Shown: positions 35,771 to 45,567, numbered from the stretch's first letter. The stretch: DNA of 64,000 nt from Sphingobacteriales bacterium (GCA_026391525.1 JAPLEF010000105.1:1-64000); one strand, 5' to 3'. The notes: generated by a model from the letters alone, not told the origin. Translations and numbers: made by a program.

Positions 35771-36118
35771 ATGCAAAAATCTACCATAACCATCGATGTG
35801 TTACTCGACCCCAATAAAATTCCGGAACAAATCAATTGGGATGCCAGCGATAGCAAAGCTGAATTGAAGCAAAGGGCAAAAGCGATGTGCCTTGCTTTTT
35901 GGGACGGGGCAGATAAATCGGCTATGCGTATAGACCTCTGGACAAAAGATATGATGGTTGATGAGATGGGCGATTTCTTCTACCAGATGCTAATTACCAT
36001 GGCAGACACTTTTAAGCGGGCTACGAATAATGAAAGCTTAACCGAAGAAATGAAAGTTTTTGCCAAATCTTTTCATAAGAAATTTTTTGACCAGTTAACC
36101 ACTGATCAGGAAAAATAG
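35771..36118 (+). CDS. gldC: gliding motility protein GldC
   Basis: A 115-residue soluble protein matching GldC: STITIDVLLDPNKIPEQINW, then KAMCLAFWDGADKSAMRIDLW and MVDEMGDFFYQMLITMADTF. In Flavobacterium johnsoniae GldC is needed for full efficiency, but not essential, for gliding. Many non-gliding Bacteroidota also have it. No signal peptide. Next downstream is a YqeY gene, 34 bases away. Confidence 0.9.
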   Translation: MQKSTITIDVLLDPNKIPEQINWDASDSKAELKQRAKAMCLAFWDGADKSAMRIDLWTKDMMVDEMGDFFYQMLITMADTFKRATNNESLTEEMKVFAKSFHKKFFDQLTTDQEK

Positions 36119-36152
36119 CAACTTGATTTTTTCCACTTCAAAAATTGAAAGT

Positions 36153-36605
36153 ATGTCTCTTGAACAAAAAATTATGACGGAAATGAAAGAGGCCATGAAG
36201 GCCAAAGATGAAGCAGTACTCCGTTCGCTGAGGGCCATCAAAGCTGAAATCATCAAAGCCAAAACAGAGCCCGGTGCCGGTGGTGAAATTGATGAAGCAA
36301 CAGAACAGAAGTTCCTGCAAAAGATGATGAAACAACGCAGGGATTCGCTTGACATCTTTGAAAAACAAGGAAGGGCAGATCTTGCACAAAAGGAAAAAGA
36401 AGAAATGGAAGTGATTGAAAGATTCCTTCCAAAGCAATTAAGCCCCGATGAAATCAGGGTTGCGCTTTCACAAATCATTGCTGAAACTGGTGCGGCTTCG
36501 CCTGCTGATATGGGCAAAGTGATGGGCGTGGCCTCCAAACAGCTGGCTGGCAAAGCCGATGGTAAAACCATCAGTGAACTGGTAAAAGAAATGCTTGCTT
36601 CCTGA
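36153..36605 (+). CDS. GatB/YqeY domain protein
   Basis: A 150-residue helical protein homologous to the tail domain of the amidotransferase subunit GatB and to YqeY. Landmarks are MKAKDEAVLRSLRAIKAEI, KQRRDSLDIFEKQGRADLA and the DMGKVMGVASKQLAGKADGK end. It may bind tRNA, but is not itself an amidotransferase. The frame opens at a TTG at 36123; the ATG at 36153 gives the family start MSLEQKIM. Confidence 0.92.
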   Translation: MSLEQKIMTEMKEAMKAKDEAVLRSLRAIKAEIIKAKTEPGAGGEIDEATEQKFLQKMMKQRRDSLDIFEKQGRADLAQKEKEEMEVIERFLPKQLSPDEIRVALSQIIAETGAASPADMGKVMGVASKQLAGKADGKTISELVKEMLAS

Positions 36606-36634
36606 ACTGCCTAAATTTTGCTTAACCATGGGAT

Positions 36635-37171
36635 ATGATGATTGACCTGTTGTTTTTCATGCTGATGCTGCTGGGAATCTTTAAGGGCTTAAGAAAAGGA
36701 TTGATTCTTTCCTTATTTTCCTTTGCCGGTTTCTTTGTTGCCATGCTTGCAGCCGTGAAATTATCAGCAGTGGTAGCCAATCATATTTCTACCGCAACAG
36801 GATTTTCCAGATGGTTGCCGGTATTGTCGTTCCTTGCGGTATTTCTGATTGTAATAATTTTGGTGAACCTGACTGCAAAACTCTTGCAACATACTGCAGA
36901 ATGGGTGATGCTGGGATGGTTGAACAGAATTGGAGGAATTCTATTTCACCTGCTGATTTATGGAATCTTATTTAGCATCATTTTGTTTTATGCCGTACAA
37001 CTGAATTTGGTTTCCAAAGTACAATCGGAACATTCAGCAGTTTTTCCGCTTATCTACCCTTTAGCACCGGCTTTCATCAATACCATAGGGAAGATAGTGC
37101 CGTTATTTCAAGGCTTGTTTTTGCAACTCGAACATTTTTTTGAAGCGGTTTCTGATAAAATGCAGCATTAA
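36635..37171 (+). CDS. CvpA family membrane protein
   Basis: A 178-residue inner-membrane protein with four hydrophobic helices and the CvpA/colicin V production fingerprint (GIFKGLRKGLILSLFSFAGFF, then WVMLGWLNRIGGILFH). The family has a general role in envelope homeostasis; the colicin link is historical. It is 30 bases after YqeY and shares that transcript. Confidence 0.88.
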   Translation: MMIDLLFFMLMLLGIFKGLRKGLILSLFSFAGFFVAMLAAVKLSAVVANHISTATGFSRWLPVLSFLAVFLIVIILVNLTAKLLQHTAEWVMLGWLNRIGGILFHLLIYGILFSIILFYAVQLNLVSKVQSEHSAVFPLIYPLAPAFINTIGKIVPLFQGLFLQLEHFFEAVSDKMQH

Positions 37172-37257
37172 TAGCTTCTTTCCTCTTTTTTGCTGTAATT
37201 TTAACCCGATACACAACAACCCCTGCGGGGAAATTCTAGCTAAACAGTGGCAGCAGC

Positions 37258-38034
37258 ATGAGTTACGAAATCAGACAAGACGGAAAATTTAAGTTCATAG
37301 AAGAAGGTAACGGTGAAACCCTGATGCTCTTACATGGTTTATTTGGCGCCCTCAGTAATTTTGAAGACCTGATCGAGCATTTCAAAAAATCAAACCAGGT
37401 GGTGGTACCCATACTTCCTTTGCTTGACCTTGATTTATTGCACACTTCTGTTGGAGGTTTACAAAAATTTTTGCAAAGGTTTATCGAGCACCGCAATTAT
37501 AATCGGATCCACCTCATGGGTAATTCTCTTGGTGGGCATGTTGCCTTGGTTCATATCCTGAAAAATCCGGAAAGGATTCAATCTCTCATTCTCACCGGAA
37601 GTTCGGGCCTTTTTGAAAATGGTATGGGCGATACTTACCCAAAACGTGGTGATAAGGAATATATCCGCAATAAAACAGCCCTCACGTTCTATGATCCCAG
37701 GCTGGCAACAGAAGAATTGGTAAATGAGGTTTTTGAAATCACTAATAACCGTTTGAAAGTAATCAAAATCATTGCATTAGCTAAAAGCGCAATCCGCAAT
37801 AATCTCGGAGATGAACTCACAGAAATAAAACAACCCACCTGCCTGATATGGGGAAATAATGATACCATCACTCCCCCTTTTGTTGGTAAGGAATTCAACA
37901 GGCTTATCCCTAATAGTGAATTGCATTTCATTGATAAATGTGGCCATGCCCCTATGATGGAAGTACCCAATGAGTTTAACCGCATCCTTGATGGTTTCCT
38001 TGCGAAAATAAAATCTGCTGCTGCAACAGTTTAA
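37258..38034 (+). CDS. alpha/beta hydrolase
   Basis: A 258-residue alpha/beta-hydrolase fold protein. The nucleophile elbow GNSLGG has S90; the acid is probably D202 (WGNNDTITPP) and the base H230 (KCGHAPMME). The oxyanion loop is LHGLFGA at 25-31. No signal peptide, so cytoplasmic. Closest in pattern to meta-cleavage-product hydrolase or lactonase types, but the substrate cannot be deduced. It sits between the CvpA gene and a CBS-domain gene. Confidence 0.9.
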   Translation: MSYEIRQDGKFKFIEEGNGETLMLLHGLFGALSNFEDLIEHFKKSNQVVVPILPLLDLDLLHTSVGGLQKFLQRFIEHRNYNRIHLMGNSLGGHVALVHILKNPERIQSLILTGSSGLFENGMGDTYPKRGDKEYIRNKTALTFYDPRLATEELVNEVFEITNNRLKVIKIIALAKSAIRNNLGDELTEIKQPTCLIWGNNDTITPPFVGKEFNRLIPNSELHFIDKCGHAPMMEVPNEFNRILDGFLAKIKSAAATV

Positions 38035-38100
38035 TCTGATTAGTTGTCTAACTTTTAACTGTAATTAACTGCAGCTAAAGTTCAAAGTAAGCACCAAAAA

Positions 38101-38763
38101 ATGTTGACCGCTGACCTTATCAACCACAATATTCCCCGGTTACAGTTACAGGACTCGGTAGGCAAGGCACGCCAGTTGATCAATGATTTCAAACTTACTC
38201 ATCTGCCTGTTATTTCAGAAAATACTTATTTGGGGCTGGTAAGTGAAGAAGATTTATTGGATGTTGAAGATGAAAGGGTACCCATTGAAATGGTACAGGA
38301 TTGTTTTATTGCAGCTTCCGTACCGGATCAGGTTCATTTTCTTAATGCCGTAAATTGCTGTAACCAGTTTGATACGAATATAGTACCCGTTGTAAAAAAT
38401 CAAACCATTTACCTGGGTGTCATCACTACTACGGATTTACTAAAATTCCTTGGAAATTTTGCCGGTGCCGACGAAATAGGTGGCATCATCATCCTTGAAA
38501 TGGAACACCACCAGTTTGCACTTTCTGAAATCAGCCGGATTGTTGAAAGTAACGATAGCACCATTTTACACCTCAACAGCACCACTAATGGTAGTAATGG
38601 AATGTTAACAGTTACGCTTCACCTCAATAAGCGCGAATTGGCAGCGATCATAGCCACTTTCGAAAGATATGAATACCGGGTTTTGTATTCCTTTGGTACA
38701 GAAAAGTTTGAAAATGAAGTGGATACCAACTACCGTCACCTCATGAATTATCTCCATATTTAA
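38101..38763 (+). CDS. CBS-domain protein upstream of the outer-membrane protein and nadK
   Basis: A 220-residue protein with two CBS domains (about 1-130; THLPVISENTYLGLVSEEDLL and IVPVVKNQTIYLGVITTTDLL) and a C-terminal ACT-like region (about 140-220). CBS pairs bind adenosyl ligands and act as energy sensors. The same type of gene precedes nadK in many Bacteroidota. The regulatory target is unknown. Confidence 0.88.
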   Translation: MLTADLINHNIPRLQLQDSVGKARQLINDFKLTHLPVISENTYLGLVSEEDLLDVEDERVPIEMVQDCFIAASVPDQVHFLNAVNCCNQFDTNIVPVVKNQTIYLGVITTTDLLKFLGNFAGADEIGGIIILEMEHHQFALSEISRIVESNDSTILHLNSTTNGSNGMLTVTLHLNKRELAAIIATFERYEYRVLYSFGTEKFENEVDTNYRHLMNYLHI

Positions 38764-38823
38764 TCTTCATCAATATCATACCATAAGCTATCTTCGAACA
38801 AACTGTTTGGTCTGCATTGTTTA

Positions 38824-40275
38824 ATGAAAATAATACCGCTTTGCATATTGCTACTTTTTATTTGTGCCACAGGCAAAACAATTGCCCAGGTTCAGCCGGC
38901 ATACCCGGAATTCCGCGATGAGCTGCCGCTAAAGCTTAAAGAAGATTCTTCCAGTAAATTGCTGATCAGGGAAATCACCATTAAAGGCAATAAAAAAACC
39001 AGAAGCTATATCATCCTTCGCGAAATCTTATTAAAAAAAGGCGACTCCGTAATTGCCGGGAAACTGATGGAATTGGTCACTCTATCGAAAAATCTGGTTT
39101 ACAACAGCAACCTGTTCCTTGAAGTAGACATACAACCCATCCTGGAATCGGCCTATGAACTGCGTTTAGAGGTAACCGTTAAAGAAAGGTGGTATATCCT
39201 TCCCATCCCGCAGTTCAAACTAACCGACCGCAACTTCAATGAATGGTTCAAGGTATATAATGCAGATTTTAACCGGGTGATTTATGGGGCGAAATTCACA
39301 CACTACAATTTTAGCGGAAGAGGCGACCAGTTGAGGGTTTCCTTACTCAGCGGATATGCCCGATCATTATCATTCAGCTATGCTGCCCCGGCAAGCAATA
39401 ATGCCCTTACCGAGGGATATTCGATAGCAACCTCCTATACTCAAAACAGGGAAATACCTATCCAAACCAGCCAAAACAATAAACTGATTGAATTCAAGAG
39501 GGATGATTTTGTGCGTGATAACTTCGCCATATCCTTATCATACAGAATCCGGAGAGGCTATTTCGTCAGGCATTTCTTTGCAGCCCAATACAGCTATACC
39601 AAAGTAAATGATAGTATCGTAACTTCAAAATACAACCCTTCGTATTTCAACACTTCAAAATCTTATGCCCACATCCCTGAAATCAGTTATGCTTTCCTTT
39701 ACTCGAATACCAATAATGTAAACTATCCCCAAAAAGGAAAAATTTATGGTTTCGCTCTGAATAAACGGGGCCTGGGATTTACAGGTGGAACGAATATGCT
39801 TTCTATCGACGGATCATACCGGTTATTCATTCCTCACCAACATCAATTTTTCAGCAGTATAGAGGCAGCGGCAAAATTGAAATTACCTTTCCGCCAGGCC
39901 TATATCAATCAACGGGCACTGGGTTATAACGAATTTTACCTTCGCGGACTGGAATATTATGTTATCGACGGCTATGCAGCAGCGCTGGTGCGTTATACGC
40001 TCGCTAAAAAATTATTCAGTTTTCGTATTCCGGTGCCCTTCCATATCCGTCAAATTCCTTACCTGCCTTTCAGCTTTTATGGAAAGGCCTTCGGAGATGC
40101 CGGTTTTGCCAACAATACTAAAGAGTACAACACCCTCCTGAATAACCGGGCGCTGTATACCTACGGGGTGGGCATTGATATCCTTGCCCTTTACGATACG
40201 GCCATCCGGCTGGAATACAGTTTCAACCAATTAGGTGAAAAGGGGTTATTTTTACATGTGAAAGGAGGTTTTTAA
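38824..40275 (+). CDS. BamA/TamA-like outer-membrane protein with one POTRA domain
   Basis: A 483-residue protein with a signal peptide (about 1-21, ending TIAQ), one POTRA-like module (about 45-125; IREITIKGNKKTRSYIILREI) and a C-terminal beta-barrel rich in alternating aromatic strands, ending in phenylalanine. It is much smaller than the full BamA at 55999-58728 and has one POTRA instead of five, so it is probably a specialised Omp85 family member rather than the core assembly factor. It lies between a CBS protein and nadK, 17 bases before the latter. Confidence 0.87.
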   Translation: MKIIPLCILLLFICATGKTIAQVQPAYPEFRDELPLKLKEDSSSKLLIREITIKGNKKTRSYIILREILLKKGDSVIAGKLMELVTLSKNLVYNSNLFLEVDIQPILESAYELRLEVTVKERWYILPIPQFKLTDRNFNEWFKVYNADFNRVIYGAKFTHYNFSGRGDQLRVSLLSGYARSLSFSYAAPASNNALTEGYSIATSYTQNREIPIQTSQNNKLIEFKRDDFVRDNFAISLSYRIRRGYFVRHFFAAQYSYTKVNDSIVTSKYNPSYFNTSKSYAHIPEISYAFLYSNTNNVNYPQKGKIYGFALNKRGLGFTGGTNMLSIDGSYRLFIPHQHQFFSSIEAAAKLKLPFRQAYINQRALGYNEFYLRGLEYYVIDGYAAALVRYTLAKKLFSFRIPVPFHIRQIPYLPFSFYGKAFGDAGFANNTKEYNTLLNNRALYTYGVGIDILALYDTAIRLEYSFNQLGEKGLFLHVKGGF

Positions 40276-40292
40276 ACATCCTCCCCTCTTCA

Positions 40293-41171
40293 ATGAAAAT
40301 AGCCATTTATAGCCGGGGTATTGAAAATAACCAATTTCAGGATATCAATCCATTGTTACAAGAATTGCTCAATCATGGTGCAGAACCTGTCATCTTTCAG
40401 GATTTCTTCAATCAATTCTACTCAGCCATAGATATCAAGGGGAAATATTCAACTTTTCATGCCGGAGAAGAATTAGATCCGGGAATAGATTGCATGATCA
40501 GCCTCGGAGGTGATGGAACCCTACTCGATACCGTAACCCTGGTTAAAAATACCGGCATTCCTGTTTTAGGCATCAATTATGGCAGGCTAGGCTTTCTCGC
40601 CAACATCGGCAAGGAAGATATGAAATCTGCCATCGATGCCATTGCCAACCGAAAATATGTGCTAGACAAAAGAACATTGCTTCACCTGGATGCCAATATC
40701 CCCTTGTTCGGGCAATCCCCTTATGCACTTAATGAATTTTCATTACATAAGAAAGACAGTTCGCCGATGATCAAGATACATACTTACCTGAATGGTGAAT
40801 TTCTAAACACTTACTGGGCAGATGGTTTGATTGTGGCTACTCCAACAGGTTCTACCGGGTATTCACTCAGTTGTAACGGACCGGTAGTATTTCCAGAAAG
40901 TGCAAGCTTTGTAATTACACCGGTGGCTCCACATAACCTAAATATCAGGCCGATTGTTGTACCAGACCATACCATTGTTTCGTTTGAGGTAGAAGGCCGC
41001 ACCGATGGTTTCCTATGTACACTGGACAGCAGAAGGGAAATCGTAACCAAAGAAATTCAGTTGGCAGTACGGAAAGAAAGTTTCGATTTGAACCTCATCA
41101 GGATGAATGAAAATAATTTTTTACAAACCCTCCGCAGTAAATTGAGCTGGGGCCTTGATAAACGAAACTAG
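40293..41171 (+). CDS. nadK: NAD kinase
   Basis: A 292-residue enzyme phosphorylating NAD to NADP. The ATP/NAD site motif GGDGT is at residues 72-76, and the second conserved stretch ADGLIVATPTGSTGYSLS contains the usual Thr/Ser substrate contacts. The C-terminal domain has the NIRPIVVPDHTIVSFEVEGR end. In many Bacteroidota this gene is directly followed by a DUF6089 gene, uppS and bamA; here those are 19 kb away in opposite orientation. Confidence 0.96.
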   Translation: MKIAIYSRGIENNQFQDINPLLQELLNHGAEPVIFQDFFNQFYSAIDIKGKYSTFHAGEELDPGIDCMISLGGDGTLLDTVTLVKNTGIPVLGINYGRLGFLANIGKEDMKSAIDAIANRKYVLDKRTLLHLDANIPLFGQSPYALNEFSLHKKDSSPMIKIHTYLNGEFLNTYWADGLIVATPTGSTGYSLSCNGPVVFPESASFVITPVAPHNLNIRPIVVPDHTIVSFEVEGRTDGFLCTLDSRREIVTKEIQLAVRKESFDLNLIRMNENNFLQTLRSKLSWGLDKRN

Positions 41172-41203
41172 TCCTTCATGGTAAGGAAGCTGAAGCAACA
41201 GCC

Positions 41204-42193
41204 ATGCAGAAAAAGTCGAAACAAATAAAAAGTATCTTTCTCCTTTACTGGTTTTTACTGGCCTATATCATTGCTGCACTTGTTTGGTGGTATATTGCGT
41301 TGAGCAGGCAGAACCGCCAGATGACAACTTATAAATTACAGAGCCTTGATAAAAACGCATCAGATTACATCGTCGGTTACCAACGAATCCAAAGTGAATA
41401 TCAACGCAAGACTACACAATTCATTGGCGAGGGCAGTATCTTTTTCCTGTTGATAGGTGCCGGAGCCATTTTTGTTTATCGTGCGGTGAACAAAGAATTG
41501 AAGATCACCCGGCAGCAACAGCACCTGATGATGGCACTTACCCACGAATTGAAAACACCTATTGCAGTTACCAAACTCAATCTCGAAACCTTACAAAAGA
41601 GAAAGCTGGAAGAACAGCAAACAAAAAAATTGCTCCAAAATACCCTACAAGAAGCTAACCGTATGAATGCCTTATGTAACAACATGCTCCTTTCTTCCCA
41701 AATGGAAGCAGGCGGATACCGGATTACTTTCGAACCGATTGATATGGCAGAGCTGGTACAATCCAGTGTGATGGAATTCGGAAGCAGGTATCCCGAAAAA
41801 AAAATAACCACTTTTGCAGGAAAGGGTTGTATCACCGAAGGCGACCATCTGCTTTTACAAATTGCACTGAATAACCTGGTAGAAAACGCCATCAAATATG
41901 CCCCGAAAGAAAGCATTCTCACTATAACGGTTAAACATACTGAATCGGAAATAGTGCTTGCTGTGGCCGATCTGGGCAATGGTATTGAAGCCGGGGAAAA
42001 GAAAAAAGTATTTCAGAAATTCTACCGGCTCGGTAATGAAGCAACCAAAAGCGCCAAAGGCACAGGATTAGGCCTTTATCTGGTTAATAAGATCGTACTG
42101 GCCCATAAGGGAAAAATAAATATTACAGACAATCAGCCTACCGGTACCATTTTCTCTATATCGTTACCGGCTGATGAAGAAAGTCATTTATGA
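41204..42193 (+). CDS. sensor histidine kinase
   Basis: A 329-residue membrane kinase. Two helices (about 11-31 and 76-93) flank a short periplasmic segment of about 45 residues, with no HAMP or PAS domain seen. The phosphoacceptor is H114 (ALTHELKTPIA), and the ATPase domain has NLVENAIKYAP, DLGNGIEAGEK and GTGLGLYLVNKIV (N, G1 and G2 boxes). The stop overlaps the next start by four bases, so it is translated with its regulator. The stimulus is unknown. Confidence 0.94.
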   Translation: MQKKSKQIKSIFLLYWFLLAYIIAALVWWYIALSRQNRQMTTYKLQSLDKNASDYIVGYQRIQSEYQRKTTQFIGEGSIFFLLIGAGAIFVYRAVNKELKITRQQQHLMMALTHELKTPIAVTKLNLETLQKRKLEEQQTKKLLQNTLQEANRMNALCNNMLLSSQMEAGGYRITFEPIDMAELVQSSVMEFGSRYPEKKITTFAGKGCITEGDHLLLQIALNNLVENAIKYAPKESILTITVKHTESEIVLAVADLGNGIEAGEKKKVFQKFYRLGNEATKSAKGTGLGLYLVNKIVLAHKGKINITDNQPTGTIFSISLPADEESHL

Positions 42194-42894
42194 AAAAGAA
42201 ATTTTCCATCCTGCTTGTTGAAGATGAGGAGAACCTGCAGGAAGCACTGAAGATAAACCTCGAACTGGAAGGCTATGAAGTAACCGGTAGTTATGATGGT
42301 GCAGATGCCTTGCAAAAAGTACGTAAAGAGCATTTCGATCTGCTGATTCTAGATATCATGTTGCCCGAACTAGACGGCATTTCTGTTTGTGAAGCCATCC
42401 GCCTGCAGCACAATAGCATGCCCATACTCATCCTCAGTGCAAAAAACAGCAGTGCCGACAGGGTACTGGGTTTAAAGAAGGGTGCAGATGATTACCTCAC
42501 AAAACCTTTCAATCTGGAAGAACTGCTGCTTCGTGTTGAAAAACTCATCCGCAAGAATATATTACTTTCTGAAAAGTCGCCGGCTACAGATTATTTTCAA
42601 TTTGGCCGAAACAGTATCGACTTTAAAGCCCTCATTTGCCAGAATAAGAAGGGCGAACAAATCGCATTGACAAAAAAGGAAGCTATGTTGTTGAAGTTGC
42701 TTATAGAAAATAAAAATGAAGTGGTTACACGCGAAAGGATTTTACAGGCAGTTTGGGGCTATAATGTTTATCCAACAACACGCACCATCGATAACTTCAT
42801 ACTCAACTTCAGAAAATATTTTGAAGAAGACAGCCGTAATCCTGAATACTTCCATTCTGTAAGAGGAGTAGGTTATAAATTTACCATCAGCTAA
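42190..42894 (+). CDS. OmpR/PhoB-family response regulator
   Basis: A 234-residue regulator with an N-terminal receiver domain (phospho-acceptor D55 in LLILDIMLP; D12 acidic pocket; K103-type lysine in DDYLTKPF) and a C-terminal winged-helix DNA-binding domain (ALTKKEAMLLKLL, then RTIDNFILNFRKYFEED). It is the cognate partner of the kinase at 41204. Its 3' end overlaps the convergent BatD gene by eight bases. Confidence 0.96.
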   Translation: MKKKFSILLVEDEENLQEALKINLELEGYEVTGSYDGADALQKVRKEHFDLLILDIMLPELDGISVCEAIRLQHNSMPILILSAKNSSADRVLGLKKGADDYLTKPFNLEELLLRVEKLIRKNILLSEKSPATDYFQFGRNSIDFKALICQNKKGEQIALTKKEAMLLKLLIENKNEVVTRERILQAVWGYNVYPTTRTIDNFILNFRKYFEEDSRNPEYFHSVRGVGYKFTIS

Positions 42895-44728
42895 AATGAT
42901 CCTGAATTTTTACGGCCAACTCTTCAGCGCGATTAAATAGATTTTCTTTTTGGATATCATCACCTATCGGACTGTATAATTGTTGTTCTATTTCATCCAG
43001 TAAATCCCTAATGGCTGATTGCAGCTCTACAGGAATTGAAGAAGCATTCAAACCTATGAGGATATCCGTTCTTGTCAATCCCGAATTAACCATTTTAAAA
43101 TGATGTGCTAGCAATTGCCTGTATTCGGTTTGTATCAATTGGTAAAAACGGTCGCAGTTTGTGTCCTTGAGGCACTTTGAACTTTCGGGAAATGCATTCA
43201 GGGGGTCATATGGCGGCTTAACTATCTCCGGCATTTCAGTAGTTGTAGTTGTAACAGCAAGTTGCTTTTCTTTTGATTTATCTTTACGCCACCAAAAAAA
43301 TAAAATAATTGCCAATAAGAAAGCAAGAGCAGCAACCAACAATCGCCTGTGGTTGAATATCACATTGATGCCATCGGTACTTTTGTTTTCGGCCCTTATT
43401 GTTTTATCCCCTCTACTGCGTTTAGCCGGTGGCGTTATAGTAATTCTTATACTGTCTGTTTCAACGGTTACATATCGTTCCTTCCAAGGATCAAAGAAAC
43501 TGAACTGCAAGGGAGGAAGGATAAAAGTTCCTGTTCGGGTAGCTGAAAAGCGGATTGCCATTTTTTTCATGCCACTCAACGGCGCTTTTTGCTGATCAAT
43601 GCTATCTGTAATGGCAGGTTCATAGTCATCAAACACAGCAGGCCAATTGGTTACGGGAAAAGTAACCAGATGCAAATTGCCTTTGCCCGAAATGGTTACC
43701 TGGAGCATGCCACTTTCATCTAGAGGGAAAGTCATTTCATTGGATGAAATCCTTATAGTAAAATCTCCAACAGCACCATTAAACCCTGCCGGTTTCCCTT
43801 TTTCAGGCAATGGCTTCACCGTAATCAACATTGGCTGACTGATCAATGTAGCCGTATAATTAATGACAGCATCTGCCGGTAAAGTCATCAATACCTGTTC
43901 TGATAAATCATCAGGAGTCAATCCGGATTTTTCGAGATATGCTTCCCTAATCAATTGCTGACGATTTTCTAATTCAGCCGGTTCAATATTTATTGTGCCT
44001 GATTGTAAAGGATACAATTGTGTTTTCCGAATAACATAAACATTGTAATTTTTCCCATTCACTGTTGCAGTTCTTGGTTCATTACCTTCATCTGTTTTCA
44101 TATCAATTACAGAGAACCCATTAAAACCGGGACTTTTAGTAAGGCTGCCATCACTCATCATCCTGGTGAATAATTTATAACTTGCAACAATTGATTCGCC
44201 TTCATAACAGGTGGTACGATTAGTTTCCAGCTTCAGGAACATATTATTATTGATTTTCTCCTTGATAGATTCTCCCTTGCGGAGCACATGCTCTTTGAAA
44301 TTAGAAGCATCAGGATTAGAGGGATTCAGATTTGCCGGAGAACCTGCTTCCCGCACTGTTATTACGATTGGTTCGGTGCGGTAGGTTTTGCCATTTAACT
44401 CAACGGAAGCAGATCCGATGGTAAACTTACCTTTCTTTAGTGGTTTCAAAATAAACCCAATGATGATATATTGTGTTGTGCGGCCATTTACATCCGTTTC
44501 GCCGTTCATTGTGGAAGGCCCACCCATCACAGCAAACTGCCTGAATGATGGCGCTACAAGGTTTTTAACATCCGTTGCATTTTCAATGATCATCTTGTAT
44601 TGCAGAAATTCATCGGCAGCAAGATTGCCGGGAGCAGCCATTGCGGAGAACCTCACTTGCGCATGAGCAGTTAACAGCAAAATATTCCCCAGTAGAACCC
44701 ACAAAAAAATAATAGAAAATGGCTTCAT
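42887..44728 (-). CDS. batD: BatD family protein
   Basis: A 613-residue exported protein with a signal peptide (about 1-23, ending AHAQ), several beta-sandwich domains (FILKPLKKGKFTIGSASVELNG is a BatD hallmark) and a C-terminal membrane helix at about 460-480, then a cytoplasmic tail. BatD belongs to the Bacteroides aerotolerance set (batA-E), thought to assemble an MoxR-linked membrane complex. BatA, BatB, BatC and BatE are not adjacent here. A TAATTTTG box at 44755-44748 on the minus strand is a likely promoter. Confidence 0.88.
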   Translation of the reverse strand: MKPFSIIFLWVLLGNILLLTAHAQVRFSAMAAPGNLAADEFLQYKMIIENATDVKNLVAPSFRQFAVMGGPSTMNGETDVNGRTTQYIIIGFILKPLKKGKFTIGSASVELNGKTYRTEPIVITVREAGSPANLNPSNPDASNFKEHVLRKGESIKEKINNNMFLKLETNRTTCYEGESIVASYKLFTRMMSDGSLTKSPGFNGFSVIDMKTDEGNEPRTATVNGKNYNVYVIRKTQLYPLQSGTINIEPAELENRQQLIREAYLEKSGLTPDDLSEQVLMTLPADAVINYTATLISQPMLITVKPLPEKGKPAGFNGAVGDFTIRISSNEMTFPLDESGMLQVTISGKGNLHLVTFPVTNWPAVFDDYEPAITDSIDQQKAPLSGMKKMAIRFSATRTGTFILPPLQFSFFDPWKERYVTVETDSIRITITPPAKRSRGDKTIRAENKSTDGINVIFNHRRLLVAALAFLLAIILFFWWRKDKSKEKQLAVTTTTTEMPEIVKPPYDPLNAFPESSKCLKDTNCDRFYQLIQTEYRQLLAHHFKMVNSGLTRTDILIGLNASSIPVELQSAIRDLLDEIEQQLYSPIGDDIQKENLFNRAEELAVKIQDHFS

Positions 44729-44747
44729 GGTGTAACCTTACAAAAGG

Positions 44748-44755
44748 CAAAATTA
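44748..44755 (-). promoter_or_regulatory. candidate -7 box for batD
   Basis: On the minus strand TAATTTTG matches TAnnTTTG and ends 19 bases before the ATG at 44728. A possible -33 TTG at 44783-44781 would be 25 bases upstream, too far, so support is partial. Confidence 0.4.
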
Positions 44756-44803
44756 AAGTAGGATGAGCGGCATTGTTTATCAATCATAAAAAAACAGTTG
44801 ATC

Positions 44804-45505
44804 CTAGGGAAGATCCCCCAATTGAGGACGTATAATTATCTCCTCAACTACTGCCTGAGCAGATAATTTTGAAGCGGCTAAAATCATTTTCGCAATATCA
44901 GCTGCTTCCATGATGCGTAATTGGCTGTTATCAAAATCTCCCCAGGAATCGGTAAAAACAGCACCCGGAAAAACAGCAGTAACCTTTATTCCATGGGGCA
45001 TCAGTTCATGCCTGAGATTCTGGCTCAATCCATCAAGTGCAAATTTACTGATGCTGTAACCAGCACCACCCGGATAAGCTTTCAGTGAAGCAACTGAACA
45101 AATATTAAAAATATGTCCTTTAGATGCTTTGATCATGTAAGGTACAAGTGAACGGGTAAGATGGTAGGCACTGTAAAAATTGAGTGCCATCATGCGCTCC
45201 ATAAATCCCTCTTCTTCATTAATGCAACTCCCCGGCAGATAGATTCCGGCATTGTTAACAACGATATCCGGGCTACCAAACCCTAGGCAAAAATTTCCAA
45301 AATTGGTTACCTGGCTTTTTTCCGAAAGATCTGCTGCAAAGGTTTCAACTGAAGTTTGAGGAAATTGTTGTTTAATTTCATCCGCAAAACCTTCCAGCTT
45401 ATCCAGATTTCTTGCACATAAAATCAGTCGGCATCCTTCAACTGCAAAAGCCAGCGCTATCGCCCTGCCGATTCCTTTACTCGCACCTGTAACGATCACA
45501 TTCAT
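44804..45505 (-). CDS. short-chain dehydrogenase/reductase
   Basis: A 233-residue classical SDR enzyme. The nucleotide-binding motif TGASKGIG is at residues 6-13, NNAG at 84-87, and the active site is S137, Y150, K154 (YSISK). The arginine at 32 after the second strand favours NADP(H). It resembles the carbonyl reductase/sepiapterin reductase-like group, and the substrate is unknown. Divergent from the phosphatase gene at 45568. Confidence 0.92.
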   Translation of the reverse strand: MNVIVTGASKGIGRAIALAFAVEGCRLILCARNLDKLEGFADEIKQQFPQTSVETFAADLSEKSQVTNFGNFCLGFGSPDIVVNNAGIYLPGSCINEEEGFMERMMALNFYSAYHLTRSLVPYMIKASKGHIFNICSVASLKAYPGGAGYSISKFALDGLSQNLRHELMPHGIKVTAVFPGAVFTDSWGDFDNSQLRIMEAADIAKMILAASKLSAQAVVEEIIIRPQLGDLP

Positions 45506-45567
45506 ATAATAATGGTTAAAATCATTTAATGGCTAACTTAGCATCTTTGTAAAGATAACTCCCGTTG

